DNA of 64,000 nt. Source: Malania oleifera (lineage: Eukaryota > Streptophyta > Magnoliopsida > Santalales > Ximeniaceae). This document shows, piece after piece, positions 21,684-32,085 of the stretch. The notes under the pieces were generated by a model. It was not told the DNA's origin, made no database searches, and saw nothing but the letters and a program-made list of their open reading frames with translations. How positions within the stretch are numbered: the first letter of the stretch is position 1; every line of letters starts with the position of its first letter. Location of the stretch: positions 58,482,346 through 58,546,345 of the forward strand of contig NC_080420.1 of assembly GCF_029873635.1 (NCBI RefSeq). The letters are read 5' to 3'. Both the position numbers and the translations under genes were made by a program.

Positions 21684-23268
21684 TGATGAGTCCATAAAAT
21701 GCATGATTTTAGACCCTCATTTACCTTTTTTTATCCTTGTCTTATTATATAATTACTTAGAATTATCATTGTTCAGAGCTATGTAAGGCTTGTTCATTTT
21801 TTTAGGAAAAACAGGTTAAAACCAAGGAATTAGGCATACAAGAAGCTAAAAGAGAATTCAGGGACATGCAAAGCTCAAATCAGATGCTTAGCCAAACTCC
21901 TAAAGCTCTAGATCATCAATGGAAATGAAGACTTTACGCGACCAAGGGGTGCGACTAGCAATCCATGGGGCGACCAAGTTCTCACTAGCAGAATCCAAGG
22001 TTCGGACTGATGAAGAATTGCTGCAAGGGTCGACCAAGCCCTCAACCAAGTGATTCTTAAGGGCAACCAAGTCTAGATACCAAGGTAGGACTAAGATGAG
22101 AAATACCGAAAGCCTCGACGATGTGCTCGACTAGAGAAGCCATGAGGTGCGACTATGTAGAATTCCTGAGATTCCCTGAAGTTCAAGATCCTACAAGCCT
22201 CAACCATCAACTCAACTAACAATACCACATGGCATGACTAAGTTGACAATGCCGAAGATTCAAGTCGTTGCTTTCCTAGTAGAATTGACTAGGGCGCGCA
22301 CAAGGAAGACATGGGTGTGACTTGGTCGACAGCGATGATCTTCTACGCGAGTTATGCTGCAAACTTTCATAAACTATGAAACAAACTTTCTAAAACCTAG
22401 AGCCTATTAGTAATCACTACAAACATGAGCTAAGGGTTCCTTTTTGGCCTCTCTTAGGTTAGTGAGAGACCTAAGACGTCCCTGAGAGCCAAATTAGAGT
22501 AGGAGTAGAGTAGATTTCAATTCCCGTTTCTATGTGTGCACAAAGTGTCCAATGGCCTGTGACAACCGGCGACGTTTGTGTAATCTCCATGTACATTACA
22601 TGATCATTCTTTTGTTCATTTTGGTGTTGGTGACAGATGTACTGAATACAAAGAATCAATCTTTTACTTGCTTTCTCATTACCGCTTTCTTTTACAAGCT
22701 TTCCTTTACCGCTTTTGATTTATTCCTTTGATGAATGATGAAGGTTGTAGTGAGGAATAACACTACTATTGTTTCAATCAGGATAAGTAGTTGGCTGTGG
22801 ATATGCGTAGGTGTTAGTGATCGTTGATATTGGGTTTACTCTGGTTCTCGACCGTGCTCCAGACGGTTGGTGCACCCTTACTACCCTGTGCCCTCGAATG
22901 GCCCTTTCTTGCTTTGACGTGAGACGACTCAGGTTAGTACTCTTATGTATTTCTGGTTGAATGTGGTCAAAGGCAAGAAGTCCAGCACCTGATTCATAAT
23001 CTCAACACTACTCTGTACAAGTAGGGTAATATAGTTTTTACTTGCTTTCCAGTAGTTGATTAGATTTCACCCACTTCAAATATCATCTTTTTATATTTCT
23101 TTTTATACAAGGCATTAATAAACTAATTGAGAAAAGGTTTACAACTGCAAGGTTTAGTCCCTGTGGATCGATACCTAACTTCCCCACTTTCTTCTGAACT
23201 TGGGAATAGTTAGGTTTTACAAATATTATTTTTGGTAGTTAAGGACCAAAGCCTTGGCGAGCCTACCA
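21684..23268 (+). repeat. E5 5' LTR
   Basis: TGATGAGTCC to CGAGCCTACCA, 1585 bp. It has about 135 bp (roughly 22950-23085) that the 3' LTR lacks; short repeats of TATTTCT at the edges suggest a deletion in the 3' LTR. The TATA box seen in the 3' LTR reads CTATTAGTA here. Confidence 0.85.
21941..22335 (+). promoter_or_regulatory. E5 U3 motif array, 5' LTR
   Basis: Copies include GCGACCAAGGGGTGCGACTA, GGCGACCAAG, GGTCGACCAAG, CTCGACTAG, AGGTGCGACTATG, AATTGACTAGGG and TTGGTCGACAG. The 3' LTR has the matching array at about 30805-31200, just before its TATA box. Confidence 0.6.
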
Positions 23269-23273
23269 AATTT

Positions 23274-23291
23274 TGATGCCATTGCTAGGGA
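23274..23291 (+). other. E5 primer binding site, tRNA-Asp type
   Basis: TGATGCCATTGCTAGGGA, five bases after the LTR. The complement of the tRNA-Asp 3' end is TGGCGCCGTTGCCGGGGA; all five differences are C-to-T or G-to-A. Typical of Athila elements. Confidence 0.75.
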
Positions 23292-23397
23292 CTAGGTTAT
23301 AGTTGTTAGCCAATTTCTCTCTTAGGATATTTTTGCTTTGTCTAAATATATTTTTGCTTTTATATTTTATTTGTTACATATTGAAGTTTGAATCTCT

Positions 23398-25200
23398 GTG
23401 CTTAAAGTGTGCATGTTTGGTCTGTGTTTCTTGGAACCTGAGATAGTTCCCATAGATCCTAAGATTGAAAAATCCCATAGGTCCCTTAGGAAACCTATCT
23501 CTAATCCAGAGAAAGTTGAGTCATCTGAACTGAAAGCCATGACCAAAAATAACCCACTAGTTCTCGCAAAACAAATCTCGGAACCTTTGAACTCCCTGCC
23601 TACCTGTGGTAGGAGATCAACCCCTTCGGCCTCTTAGGGACTATGTGCCTAATGCATACACCTCACCATCTTGCATCCAGTTTTTAAATGTTCAGGTAGC
23701 ACAATTCAAGATTAAGACTTCGATCATCTCGATGTTTCCCACCTTTAATGGGAACTCCACTAAAAATCCTAATCAACATTAGGATGAGTTCTTGGAGATC
23801 TGCTTGACCATCCATATACCTAATTTTAGTGATGATGCTCTTCACCTTAGGCTTTTTCCATTCTCTCTGAAGGATAAGGCTAAATATTAGCTGACATCCT
23901 TAGAGCCGAACTCGGTAATCAACTAGGCCACCATGCAACATGAATTCTTGAAAAAGTACTTCCTAATTGGGAAAACTAAACAGTTGCGAAGGGCAATCAC
24001 AAGTTTAACGCAGATGGATGGTGAAATTTTCTTTGAGACCTGGGAGTATTTCAGGGACATACTTTGTAAGTTTCCACATTATCAGATGCCCAAGTGGCAA
24101 TTAGTATAAACGTTTTACGAAGGGTTAGCCGAGAGAGAGGTCCATGATTGATGCCTCGTGCAGTGGCACTTTCCTCAAAAAGCATGAGAATGAGGCATGG
24201 GTTCTCTTCGAGAACCTAGCTGAGAATTCTCAGTAGCACATGGTCGTTTATAGACCCCCAACCCATCCACGCCCACACCTATGGGTGTTTACGAGTTAGC
24301 TTCAAGCCATGACTTAGCACCTACCCTGCACATTATTTCCCAAAAGCTTGATCAGTTCCTGTCTTTAAGATAGCAACTGTAGTCAATGACCTATGCAGGG
24401 GTGTGTACGATTTGTTTTGACCATTCACATACATGCTACATTTGCCCATATGCACCTCACTAGCCTGACCTTGTGTAGAAGGAAGTGATTGCCACCCACA
24501 ATTGGTATGATAGGCCGTCAAACGACCCCTATTAGCAATACTTACTATCTCGAGTGGAACCAATGTCCCAACTTCCCTTGGAGGCCGCAAGCTCTAGATT
24601 TTCAACACCAAAGACCTCAAACATTGAGCTAGGCTCCACCTTCATACCCAAATTGGAACTTTCAAAATTCTCCCGCACCCATCCCCTGGTAATCATCATT
24701 TCAACAATCATCTTCTGAGCAACCTCTATATGATTCTTTCCAGGACACAGTGCTGCATACCCTACAGGGCATCGAGGCCAATCGTCACATAAATCGATAG
24801 CTATTTCATGCTCACTCCCAATCCATAGCTAATTTGGAAGCCACCATGGGGCACCTAACAACTTCATTGAGTAGGAGAGACAAGGGTAAGTTGCCAAGGT
24901 GACCTCAAGTAAACCCTAAGGGTCAATACGGAGTAGAGCATGAATCTGCAATGGAACCTTCATTGCATAAAGTGCATGCCCAAGTCGTAACCACTCTTCG
25001 GAGTGGTAGGGAGAAAAACAACAAGGTCGGGGAAAATATATATCAAAAGAGGGACAAAGAGAAGAAGAGGGACAAATTTGCAAAAGAATTATGTGCCCCT
25101 CCCTCTCCCAATTTGGTAGCTGACATAGGGACACCTACTCTTCCAAAGAGTGGAGCACTTCCCCATTATATTCCTGCAGCCCCTTACCTTACAACTCTCT
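23398..25200 (+). pseudogene. E5 gag, broken
   Basis: Athila-type capsid gene. Readable segments: RDYV and FPTFNGNSTKNP at about 23740; LFPFSLKDKAKY and LTSLEPNSVIN at about 23855-23930; EFLKKYFLIGKTKQLRRAI and DGEIFFETWEYFRD to about 24060; FYEGL at 24115; a segment ending ENLAENSQ near 24230; a decayed zinc knuckle CTICFDHSHTCYICPY near 24407; and near 24825 NLEATMGHLTTSLSRRDKGK. Stops and frame changes are frequent; several stops replace Trp (for example KAKY-stop-LTS). Start not determinable. Confidence 0.75.
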
Positions 25201-25202
25201 AG

Positions 25203-26105
25203 ACACCCTTTAAATCTAAGAAGGAAACCAATGCTGAGTCCATCATGGACACATTCAGACAAGTTAAGGTTAACATCCCCCACTTAGACGCCATTAAACA
25301 AGTGCCTACATGTGCCAAGTTCTTCAAGGACCTGTGCACATAGAAGCGAAAATCAAGGGTGCATGTGGACAAACAAGTTCGGATAGCCGACCATGTGAGC
25401 TTAATAGTACTTGGGCACCTCCCTCCTAAACTAAAAGACCCTAGCACTCTAACTATTTCATGTACTATTGGAAATTACATGATTGACAAGGCTCTTTTAG
25501 ACTTAAGAGCAAGTGTGAATCTTCTCCCATACTCGGTCTTTAAGAAATTCAACTTAAGAAAGCTGAAACCCACCCCAGTCACATTGAGCTTTTCCGGTCG
25601 ATCAGTAAAGAAACCCCAGAGTGTGATAGAGGAAGTCTTGGTCATGGTCGAAGACTTCTACTATCTTGTTGATTTCGTGGTCTTGGGTATGGAACCTATT
25701 GACCCAATGAAGAACCGTACTCCTGTCTTACTATGCCGACCATTCCTAGCCATGATGAATTCATGCATTCAATGTAGGTCAGGAATTATGGACGTGTCCT
25801 TTGGTAATATGCAGCTTTGGCTGAACATATTCCATGCAGCTCAGTATCCACCTAAAGACATCCAAGATATGGATGTCGATATGATTGAGGAATGTGTTGA
25901 GGATGTGGCCCCCTCAATCTTATGGAGGAACCCTTTAGGGGAAATACTCCAACCTAAGAGCACTCCCTTGTCAAACTCGAATGACCCATGTGAGCAAATT
26001 CTCTCAGTCCTTTATTCGGCCTTTGGTTTAGAAGGAAGCATTTGGGTAAGTAAGAAATGGTTCACAAATGAAGTGGGAGAAGACATGCTTATCGAACCAG
26101 GTTGA
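25203..26105 (+). pseudogene. E5 protease region
   Basis: Starts with SIMDTFRQVKVNIPHLDAI and continues, after a stop at about 25342, as a 248-codon open frame (25359-26105). Protease: TISCTIGNYMIDKALLDLRA and SVNLLPYSVFKKFNL, with DLGAS changed to DLRAS exactly as in E4. Then VTLSFSGRSVKKPQ, VIEEVLVMVEDFYYLVDFVV, LLCRPFLAMMNSCIQC and VSFGNMQLWLNIFHA. It ends 21 bp before the structured motif. The Arg would probably abolish the usual aspartic protease turn. Confidence 0.75.
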
Positions 26106-26126
26106 GTTAGATGGGTGCCTTTGCTA

Positions 26127-26172
26127 CGTCTGGCTAAAGACGATGGTAAACTTAGCACTTTAGAGAGGCAAC
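26127..26172 (+). ncRNA. Putative structured RNA element, E5 copy
   Basis: CGTCTGGCTAAAGACG forms a perfect 5-bp stem. Then TGGTAAACTTAGCACTT and a small second stem GAG-AGGCAA-CTC. Against E6 (CATCT...AGATG) one stem-1 pair changes from G-C to A-T with pairing kept. Against the CCC of the E4 and E6 copies the middle base of the right arm becomes T, and only E5 has the matching A opposite. It lies between protease and ORF2. Confidence 0.55.
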
Positions 26173-26584
26173 TCGAGAATTTTTATTTTCTTTTTGAGTC
26201 CTTAGGATGTAAAAAATATATTAAGTATAGAGTTTTTAGAGTGAGTCTTAGGAGAAGTTGGGGGTGTGACTAAAAGGGCAACTAGCACAACGACTCGTGC
26301 AACCTAGTTAAGGATATGAAGGGCTAGTTAGAAAACTTTTTTTCCCTCACAATCTTCAGTTTCCAAAATCCACTACTTCTATATTAGACGTCGTCGCACC
26401 AAATTTATCGTGTCGACTGTGCCTCACCCATTCATTCTTCACTCCCGACAGAAGTTTAACACTCATTCCGGTAAACCCTTGCTTTGGATTGTAACCCCAT
26501 TTGGACGGAGACTCTTTGGCTGCGCCGCGTCTAGGGTTTCTAGTTAATGACTCTCCCCTTATTCCATTCTTCAAAAAATTGTAA

Positions 26585-28680
26585 AATGCCCCAATGACTA
26601 GTGTCCTAGGTTTCCTCCAAGCAACCTTAGTCACCTAGACCCACCTCCAAGCGTACAAGAGCTCCTGTTTCGTTATGAGATGAATCTTTATCTGGGTTCG
26701 AGTCTACACCACCCATACCAGCACCCTCGAAGGGTCGGGCTAACCACCCAGGACCAATGAAAAGGAAACTACAGGTGATACATTGGTTGTATTTAGATGA
26801 CTATGACTTTCGACTAATGTATACATTCAAGCTAGATGACACTCGAGGCCATGAAAGACAAAAATGTTGTGTCAAAATTCTGAAGATGTGAAAATTTGAT
26901 CATTATATGACCCCAACCAACCAAATCCTACCACCCTGTGCTGATCAAGGAGTTTTATTAGAACATGCCCCACGACCCATAGACCGACATCTGGACGACT
27001 ATAGTCCAAGGCATGCCGATTGAGCTCACCACTGACTTAATCAATGATGTGTGGCCCCATAAAAAAATTGATGACATCCCATAGGAAGAATCTAATTCCG
27101 TTGATGTTCATCACATCATCCACTAGATGTTCCATGGGCAATATTATGATAGCAGTCTTACGATGTGGGGTACTTGTACAGCTCGAAGTCGAGTATCGGA
27201 TTACTTGCTCTTATGAGATTTGATTCTGCAGCATAACATCTGTACATCTAGTCACCACTCTAAGTGGCATGGTATACACCTTCTGGATCTATACACTGTC
27301 CATAGAAACTTGAAGGTGAGTATACCTTAGATGATTAAGGACGAAATGATTAATTTTTATGTGAGAAATGTCAAGCACCCGAAGTTGAGGAGGCCAATGC
27401 CAAAGGTGACTCATGGTCAATATTATAAGGAACCAAGATGGCCCCTTATCCCCTATGCACATTTGATTATGGCCACACTAAGGTGGCTCAAAATCAACCT
27501 AGGAGACCTAGATGCCCACATCCTCATTGGTGAGGTCACTATAAAAAGGACATGGCGTTAAAGTTTACAACTAGTGGCCACTACTAGATTAAAGGTTAAT
27601 CAGTGGGCCCCTTTTGAAGGTCCCTTGGGGTCTGAATGTCAGGTCCCAGATTACATATACATTCCCAAAGACAAGCCCGCATGGCTACTAGGTCCACCTC
27701 CTCACCGTGCATTGAAAAAGAAGAAGAGAATGACAGATGCGCCCTCTAGATCAGCTGCATCCCAAACTCCATCAGCATCCCACTCTGTACCTCTGACTGG
27801 GGAGGATTTGGGAAAGTTGCACCATGATTTGGAGCTTCTTCGTTCCAAGGTGGTGGATATGTAGATGAAGATGCACTAGGGTTTTCAAGCTCTATTTAAG
27901 TTTTTGTGTTTCAAATCCTTGCAGGTTGTGGAATTTGTTATCCTTACGAAGTTTACTACTGCAACAGAACCAACTGCAGCCCCAGCTTAACCTTCTACAA
28001 CTGTTGCATCTCCATGTCATCCTCCATCTCCAACACTTTCCCTAATAATGCATCTGCCGACCGATCATTCTCTTTCTTCCCAAGCCAAGTCCCCAGTTAG
28101 TCGAGAAATCATGATTGAGTATGACTCCTTTGACGAAAAGGAAGAGGAGGCCTCTACATTAGCTGCCATAGCACACGAAGCTCAGCCTCCCATTTGGCTT
28201 CTTGTGAACGTTGGTAGTACAACACTAGTCATTGAGCCACTAGCGCTTCTAGCACCTTCTCCGTCGGTATCGATATGACTACCACTCTCATTCCATCAAA
28301 GGATTTACCACTACTACTTGTCTCATTGCAAGTCCAATCACCTCCTATCATTTGGTGGCATAGTCGATCTAGAATAGTCTCCCCACCTTCTACTTCATTA
28401 GCTCATCTAGTGGCACTTGAGCTTGCTTCTCAGGCACCTACTCATGTGCCATCGCCAGCTCCAATTTCTCCAACTTACGTTTCTACGGAGGAGGAGGCCA
28501 ATTTTAGTGTAAAGTCATTCGAGGTCCACCAATATAAGGCTGGTACTCTTCTGACGCAACTAGGAATTTATGAGAGGGTGATTCTGGATACAATTTCGGC
28601 CGATCTTCCGAGATGGATTAGCTTAGGATTAGGAATGACCATACAGGTTGTAGTTGGAAATGTCTGTTTGTGGTGTTGAG
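26585..28680 (+). pseudogene. E5 ORF2, plant transposon protein-like, broken
   Basis: Readable pieces in order: LYLDDYDFRLMYTFKL, KFDHYMTP, IELTTDLIND, KKIDDIP, VDVHHIIH and MFHGQYYDSS, QHNICTSSHHSKWHGIHL. Next is a cleaner frame at 27331-27561 (FYVRNVKHPKLRRPMP, PLIPYAHLIMATLRWLKI). From 27574 comes PFEGPLGSECQVPDYIY and a Lys-rich, then Ser/Pro/Thr-rich tail. The last frame ends at 28679. The same protein is recognisable in E4. The globular part resembles the 'putative plant transposon protein' domain; the tail is low complexity. No catalytic motif is seen. Whether it serves nucleic-acid binding, envelope-like or other roles is unknown. Confidence 0.5.
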
Positions 28681-30532
28681 GCATACGTTTGCTTGTGTTT
28701 TGTCTTTTCTTATTTTATTTTTACAACACCATTCTTTTGGAAGGGTTGTACTAATGATGTATGTATATTACACTGCCTATAAAATTTAATGATAAGGACA
28801 TAGTGTTTTTGGTCTATTGGTCTTTGTGCAATAGTGTGGTCTTACATGCATGTTTTTGGAATTATATGTGTTGATGCATGTACACTTTTTGATCCTCATT
28901 GCACCCTGAAGTGTGTTTCATTTTCCTTGACTCCTAGGTTTTCTCTTTGAACATTTCAGTGAGGACACTAAGGTTCTAAGTTAGGGGTAGGGGGTAGGTA
29001 ACACTACATGACACCTTTTAGCACAAAATGATAAAAATTTAAATTTTTCATTGAACACTTGGAATATGCTAGGATTAACACTAATTTATACCCTTTACAT
29101 ACTTGCATATAACCTACAAGTTACATATTCAGGCCCATCACTAACATGACCCCGTTATGCTCCCTGACAAAACTCTATTTAGGTTGACTAGTGGTTTGTT
29201 TGTGTTAATCTGGTTATATAAACTCATGAATCTACATGGTATCTCATAAGGCTAAAAACACACGTTCACGTGACTCGTAGCACTTAGGGGTCCTTAAGAG
29301 CACCGAGAGAGCACCCATGGTGACTATGACACCTTGTGAGGTACTGTTGAGCCATTTTTCATTCTTTTGTGTTTTGACATCAACTCTGAGTTTTTGAAAC
29401 TCAACTTTTCCTTTTTCGAGATATTCTTTGTATACTAGTCTTATTCTTGCATATGCTAGCCTAGATGTGACATAAAGTGTGGAGATAGAAACTTAGGACT
29501 TGTAGCCTACTCAAGATGTGAAGGCTAAGCCATTCCTAGAGATAAAATTATTTCATGGAATCCTATTCGAGCTTAATTTCCATTGGTGGTATGAAGATAA
29601 TAAAAAAAGTGTAACGATTGTCCTAGCTAACTATGGAAAGAAAGAAATTGAAAAATGAGCAGAAGAAGAAAAAGAAATACTCCAGATTAATACCTGCTCC
29701 ATACAACTACAATAAAAGTCAAGCTAGAGACGTGATACATGTTTTATGTATATGAAGATTTCTCAGCTATCCAATGCCTCAGATGTATGTATGCCTCATC
29801 TTTAAATAAGTTGATCTAGGGTGGTCTTGGTTGGATATGGCGAGTAGGTGAGAAAATGCTAAGGTGAAGGACCTGACACAACACAAATAGGTTGGACCCT
29901 TTTTCAGACTAGTCCACTCCATACATTTAGTATTTGTTCCTTACAATATGTGAGATGTTTGATCATGACACTCATCCTCACATATGATAAGTGAACCCAT
30001 ATTTTTAAGTATTTTTGAGAGTTTTCCAGTGAGACTGAGTCAAGACGACTGTTCTGTATGTCTTGTTGGATGTCCTAAGTGTAACAAGTCATACACTTTA
30101 CACATGCCATGTAATTTCACCTATTTATATGGATACATTAACTCTGAATTGTAATTATTAGTTGGATTTTTTTGAGGATATTATTCTTAATGACAATATA
30201 ATGATGAGACTTGCATGTGTATCTTGCTTTGAAGTTGAGTGCATGACAGAGTTGTGAAAAAATGAGCTCGCATGTAATTAGGTGATATTCTTGTATGTGA
30301 AATGGTATATCTGTGTTACATGTGTATTTTCATTTTATGTTCATTGAAACTCATGTTTGTGGGTGTCACTCTAGAAACCCTCACGAGACTAGAACTCATC
30401 CACTAGGATCAACCTAGGGGTTTAAAGCCTTGTTGCATATGGTAAATGCAATTGTGTTTCCTGTGAAAGAGGAGATAGATAGGATTTAGTAGTTTTCTTA
30501 ACTTTTGCTTTACTTGAGGACTAGCAAAGTGT
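28681..30532 (+). other. E5 3' non-coding region with an inner G-rich tract
   Basis: No credible gene. At about 28960-29002: GTGAGGACACTAAGG, then TTCTAAGTTAGGGGTAGGGG, which resembles the true PPT context at 30513-30545. The rest is homologous to the E6 interior (46707-48300, minus), for example around the phrase ACTTTACACATGCCATG at 30093. Confidence 0.6.
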
Positions 30533-30545
30533 AAGTTTGGGGTTG
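30533..30545 (+). other. E5 polypurine tract
   Basis: Context TTGAGGACTAGCAAAG, then TAAGTTTGGGGTTG, then the LTR start TGATGAG at 30546. E6 and E8 have the same arrangement. Confidence 0.7.
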
Positions 30546-32000
30546 TGATGAGTTCCTAAAATGCATGATTTTAGACCATCATTTACCATTGTTTATCCTT
30601 GTTTTATTATGTAATTACTCAAAGTTATCATTGTTGAGAGCTATATAAGGTTCGTTCGTTCATATTTTTAGGAAAAATAGGTTAAAACCAAGGAATTAGG
30701 CATATGAGAAGCTAAAGGAGGATTTGGGGACACACAAAGCTCAAATCAGATTCTCGGCCAAACTCTTGAAGCTCTAGATTATCAAAAGAAAAGAAGGCTT
30801 TTCTTAACCAAGGGGTGCGACTAGCAACCCAAGGGGTGACCAAGTCCTCATTAGAAGAATCCAAGGTTTAGATTAACGAAGAATCATTGCAAGGGTCCCA
30901 AGCCCTCGACCAAGTGACTCTCAAGGGTGAACAAGTCAAGATACTGAGGCAGGACTAAGATTAGAAATACCGAGAGCCTCGACAATGTGCTCGACCAGAG
31001 AAGCCATGAGGTGCAACTATATAGAATTCCTAAGTTTCCCTAAAGTTTGAGATCTTGCAAGCTTCTACCATTAACTTGACTAACAAGACCCCATGGCGTG
31101 ACTGAGTCGATAATGATGAGGATTCAAATCCTTGCTTTTCCAGGAGAATCAACCAAGGCGCGCACAAGGAATACATGGGTGCGACTTGGACGACAACGAC
31201 GATCTCATACGCAAGATATGCTGCTAACTTTCCTAAATTGTGAAACAAACTTCGTAAAACCTTGAGCCTATAAATAATCACTACGAACATGAGCTCAGGG
31301 TTCCCTTTTGGCCTCTCTTAGGTTAGTGAGAGACCTAAGATGTCATAAAGAGCCAAGTTAGGGTAGGAGTAGAGTATATTTCATTTCTTGTGTCAGTGTG
31401 TGCATGAAGTGTCTGATGGCCTATGACAATAGGTGGCGTTTATGTAATCTTTGTGTATATTACATGATCATTCTCTTCTTCCTTTTGGCATTGGTGACAG
31501 ATGTACTAAATACAAAGGATCAATCTTTTAGCTGCTTTATCTTTACCACTTTCTTTTACATGCTTTCCTTTATCGCTTTTGATTTATTGCTTTGATGAAT
31601 GATGAAAGGCTGCAATAAGGAATAGCACTACTATTGTTTTAGTTAGGATAAATAGTTGGCTATGGATACGTGGAGGTGTTCGTGATCATTAAGACAAGGT
31701 TTACTTCGGTTCCTGACTGTGCTTCAGACGATTAGTGCACCTTTGCTACTTTGTGCCCTCAAATGACCCTCTCTTGCTTTGAACAAAGATGACTTAGGTT
31801 AGTACTCTTATGTATTTCTTTTTATCTTTCTTTTTAGACAAAGCATTAACAAACTGATTGAGAAAAGGTTTACAACTGCATGGTTTAGTCCCTGTGGATC
31901 GATACCCGACTTCCCCATTTTCCACTGAACTTGGGAATAGTTAGGTTCTATAATTATTATTTTTGGTAGTTTAGGACCCCAAGCCTTAGTGAACCTACCA
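30546..32000 (+). repeat. E5 3' LTR
   Basis: TGATGAGTTCC to GAACCTACCA, 1455 bp. It has a TATAAATA at 31269-31276 about 60 bp after its motif array. The last 313 bp (31688-32000) are part of the 398-bp duplication repeated at 33967. Confidence 0.85.
31269..31276 (+). promoter_or_regulatory. E5 3' LTR TATA box
   Basis: TATAAATA in GAGCCTATAAATAATCAC, downstream of the U3 array. The 5' LTR equivalent is mutated. Confidence 0.55.
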
Positions 32001-32085
32001 GATATCCCCAAAATGATATTGGAGGATGTGCTCACATTCTACGAGAAGAATGTGAAGCATCCCAAGAGGAAGAAGCCCTAGCCAA
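31688..32085 (+). repeat. 398-bp direct duplication, copy 1
   Basis: ATTAAGACAAGG to CCCTAGCCAA. Contains the last 313 bp of the E5 LTR, the GATAT target site and 80 bp of E4 ORF2. It equals copy 2 at 33967-34364 except for one base (ACGAGAAG here, ACAAGAAG there). Confidence 0.95.
32006..32085 (+). pseudogene. E4 ORF2 middle piece before S2
   Basis: Reads PKMILEDVLTFYEKN, then VKHPKRKKP, matching E5 ORF2 MIKDEMINFYVRNVKHPKLR. It continues E4 ORF2 from 21683 once E5 is removed. Confidence 0.65.

Larger units (their letters stand above)
21684..32000 (+). mobile_element. E5: non-autonomous Athila-like element (gag-pro-ORF2), TSD GATAT
   Basis: LTRs at 21684-23268 and 30546-32000, with GATAT at 21679-21683 and 32001-32005. 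The PBS fits tRNA-Asp. Order: gag, protease, structured motif, motif array, ORF2, long 3' non-coding region with an inner G-rich tract, PPT. Length about 10.3 kb, yet no RT, RNase H or integrase and no room for them between protease (ends 26105) and ORF2 (from about 26585). It lies in the same orientation inside E4, its own family. Confidence 0.85.

Noticed and set aside
23274-23291. tRNA-like sequence
   Set aside because: Only an 18-base primer binding site complementary to a tRNA 3' end; no cloverleaf.
26356-26634. 92-residue minus-strand frame between the E5 motif array and ORF2
   Set aside because: Antisense to E5, no counterpart at the same place in E4 or E6.
31808-32035. Identical 75-residue minus-strand frames here and at 34087-34314, looking like a conserved gene
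   Set aside because: Identity comes from the 398-bp DNA duplication; the frame runs antisense through an LTR end and ORF2.
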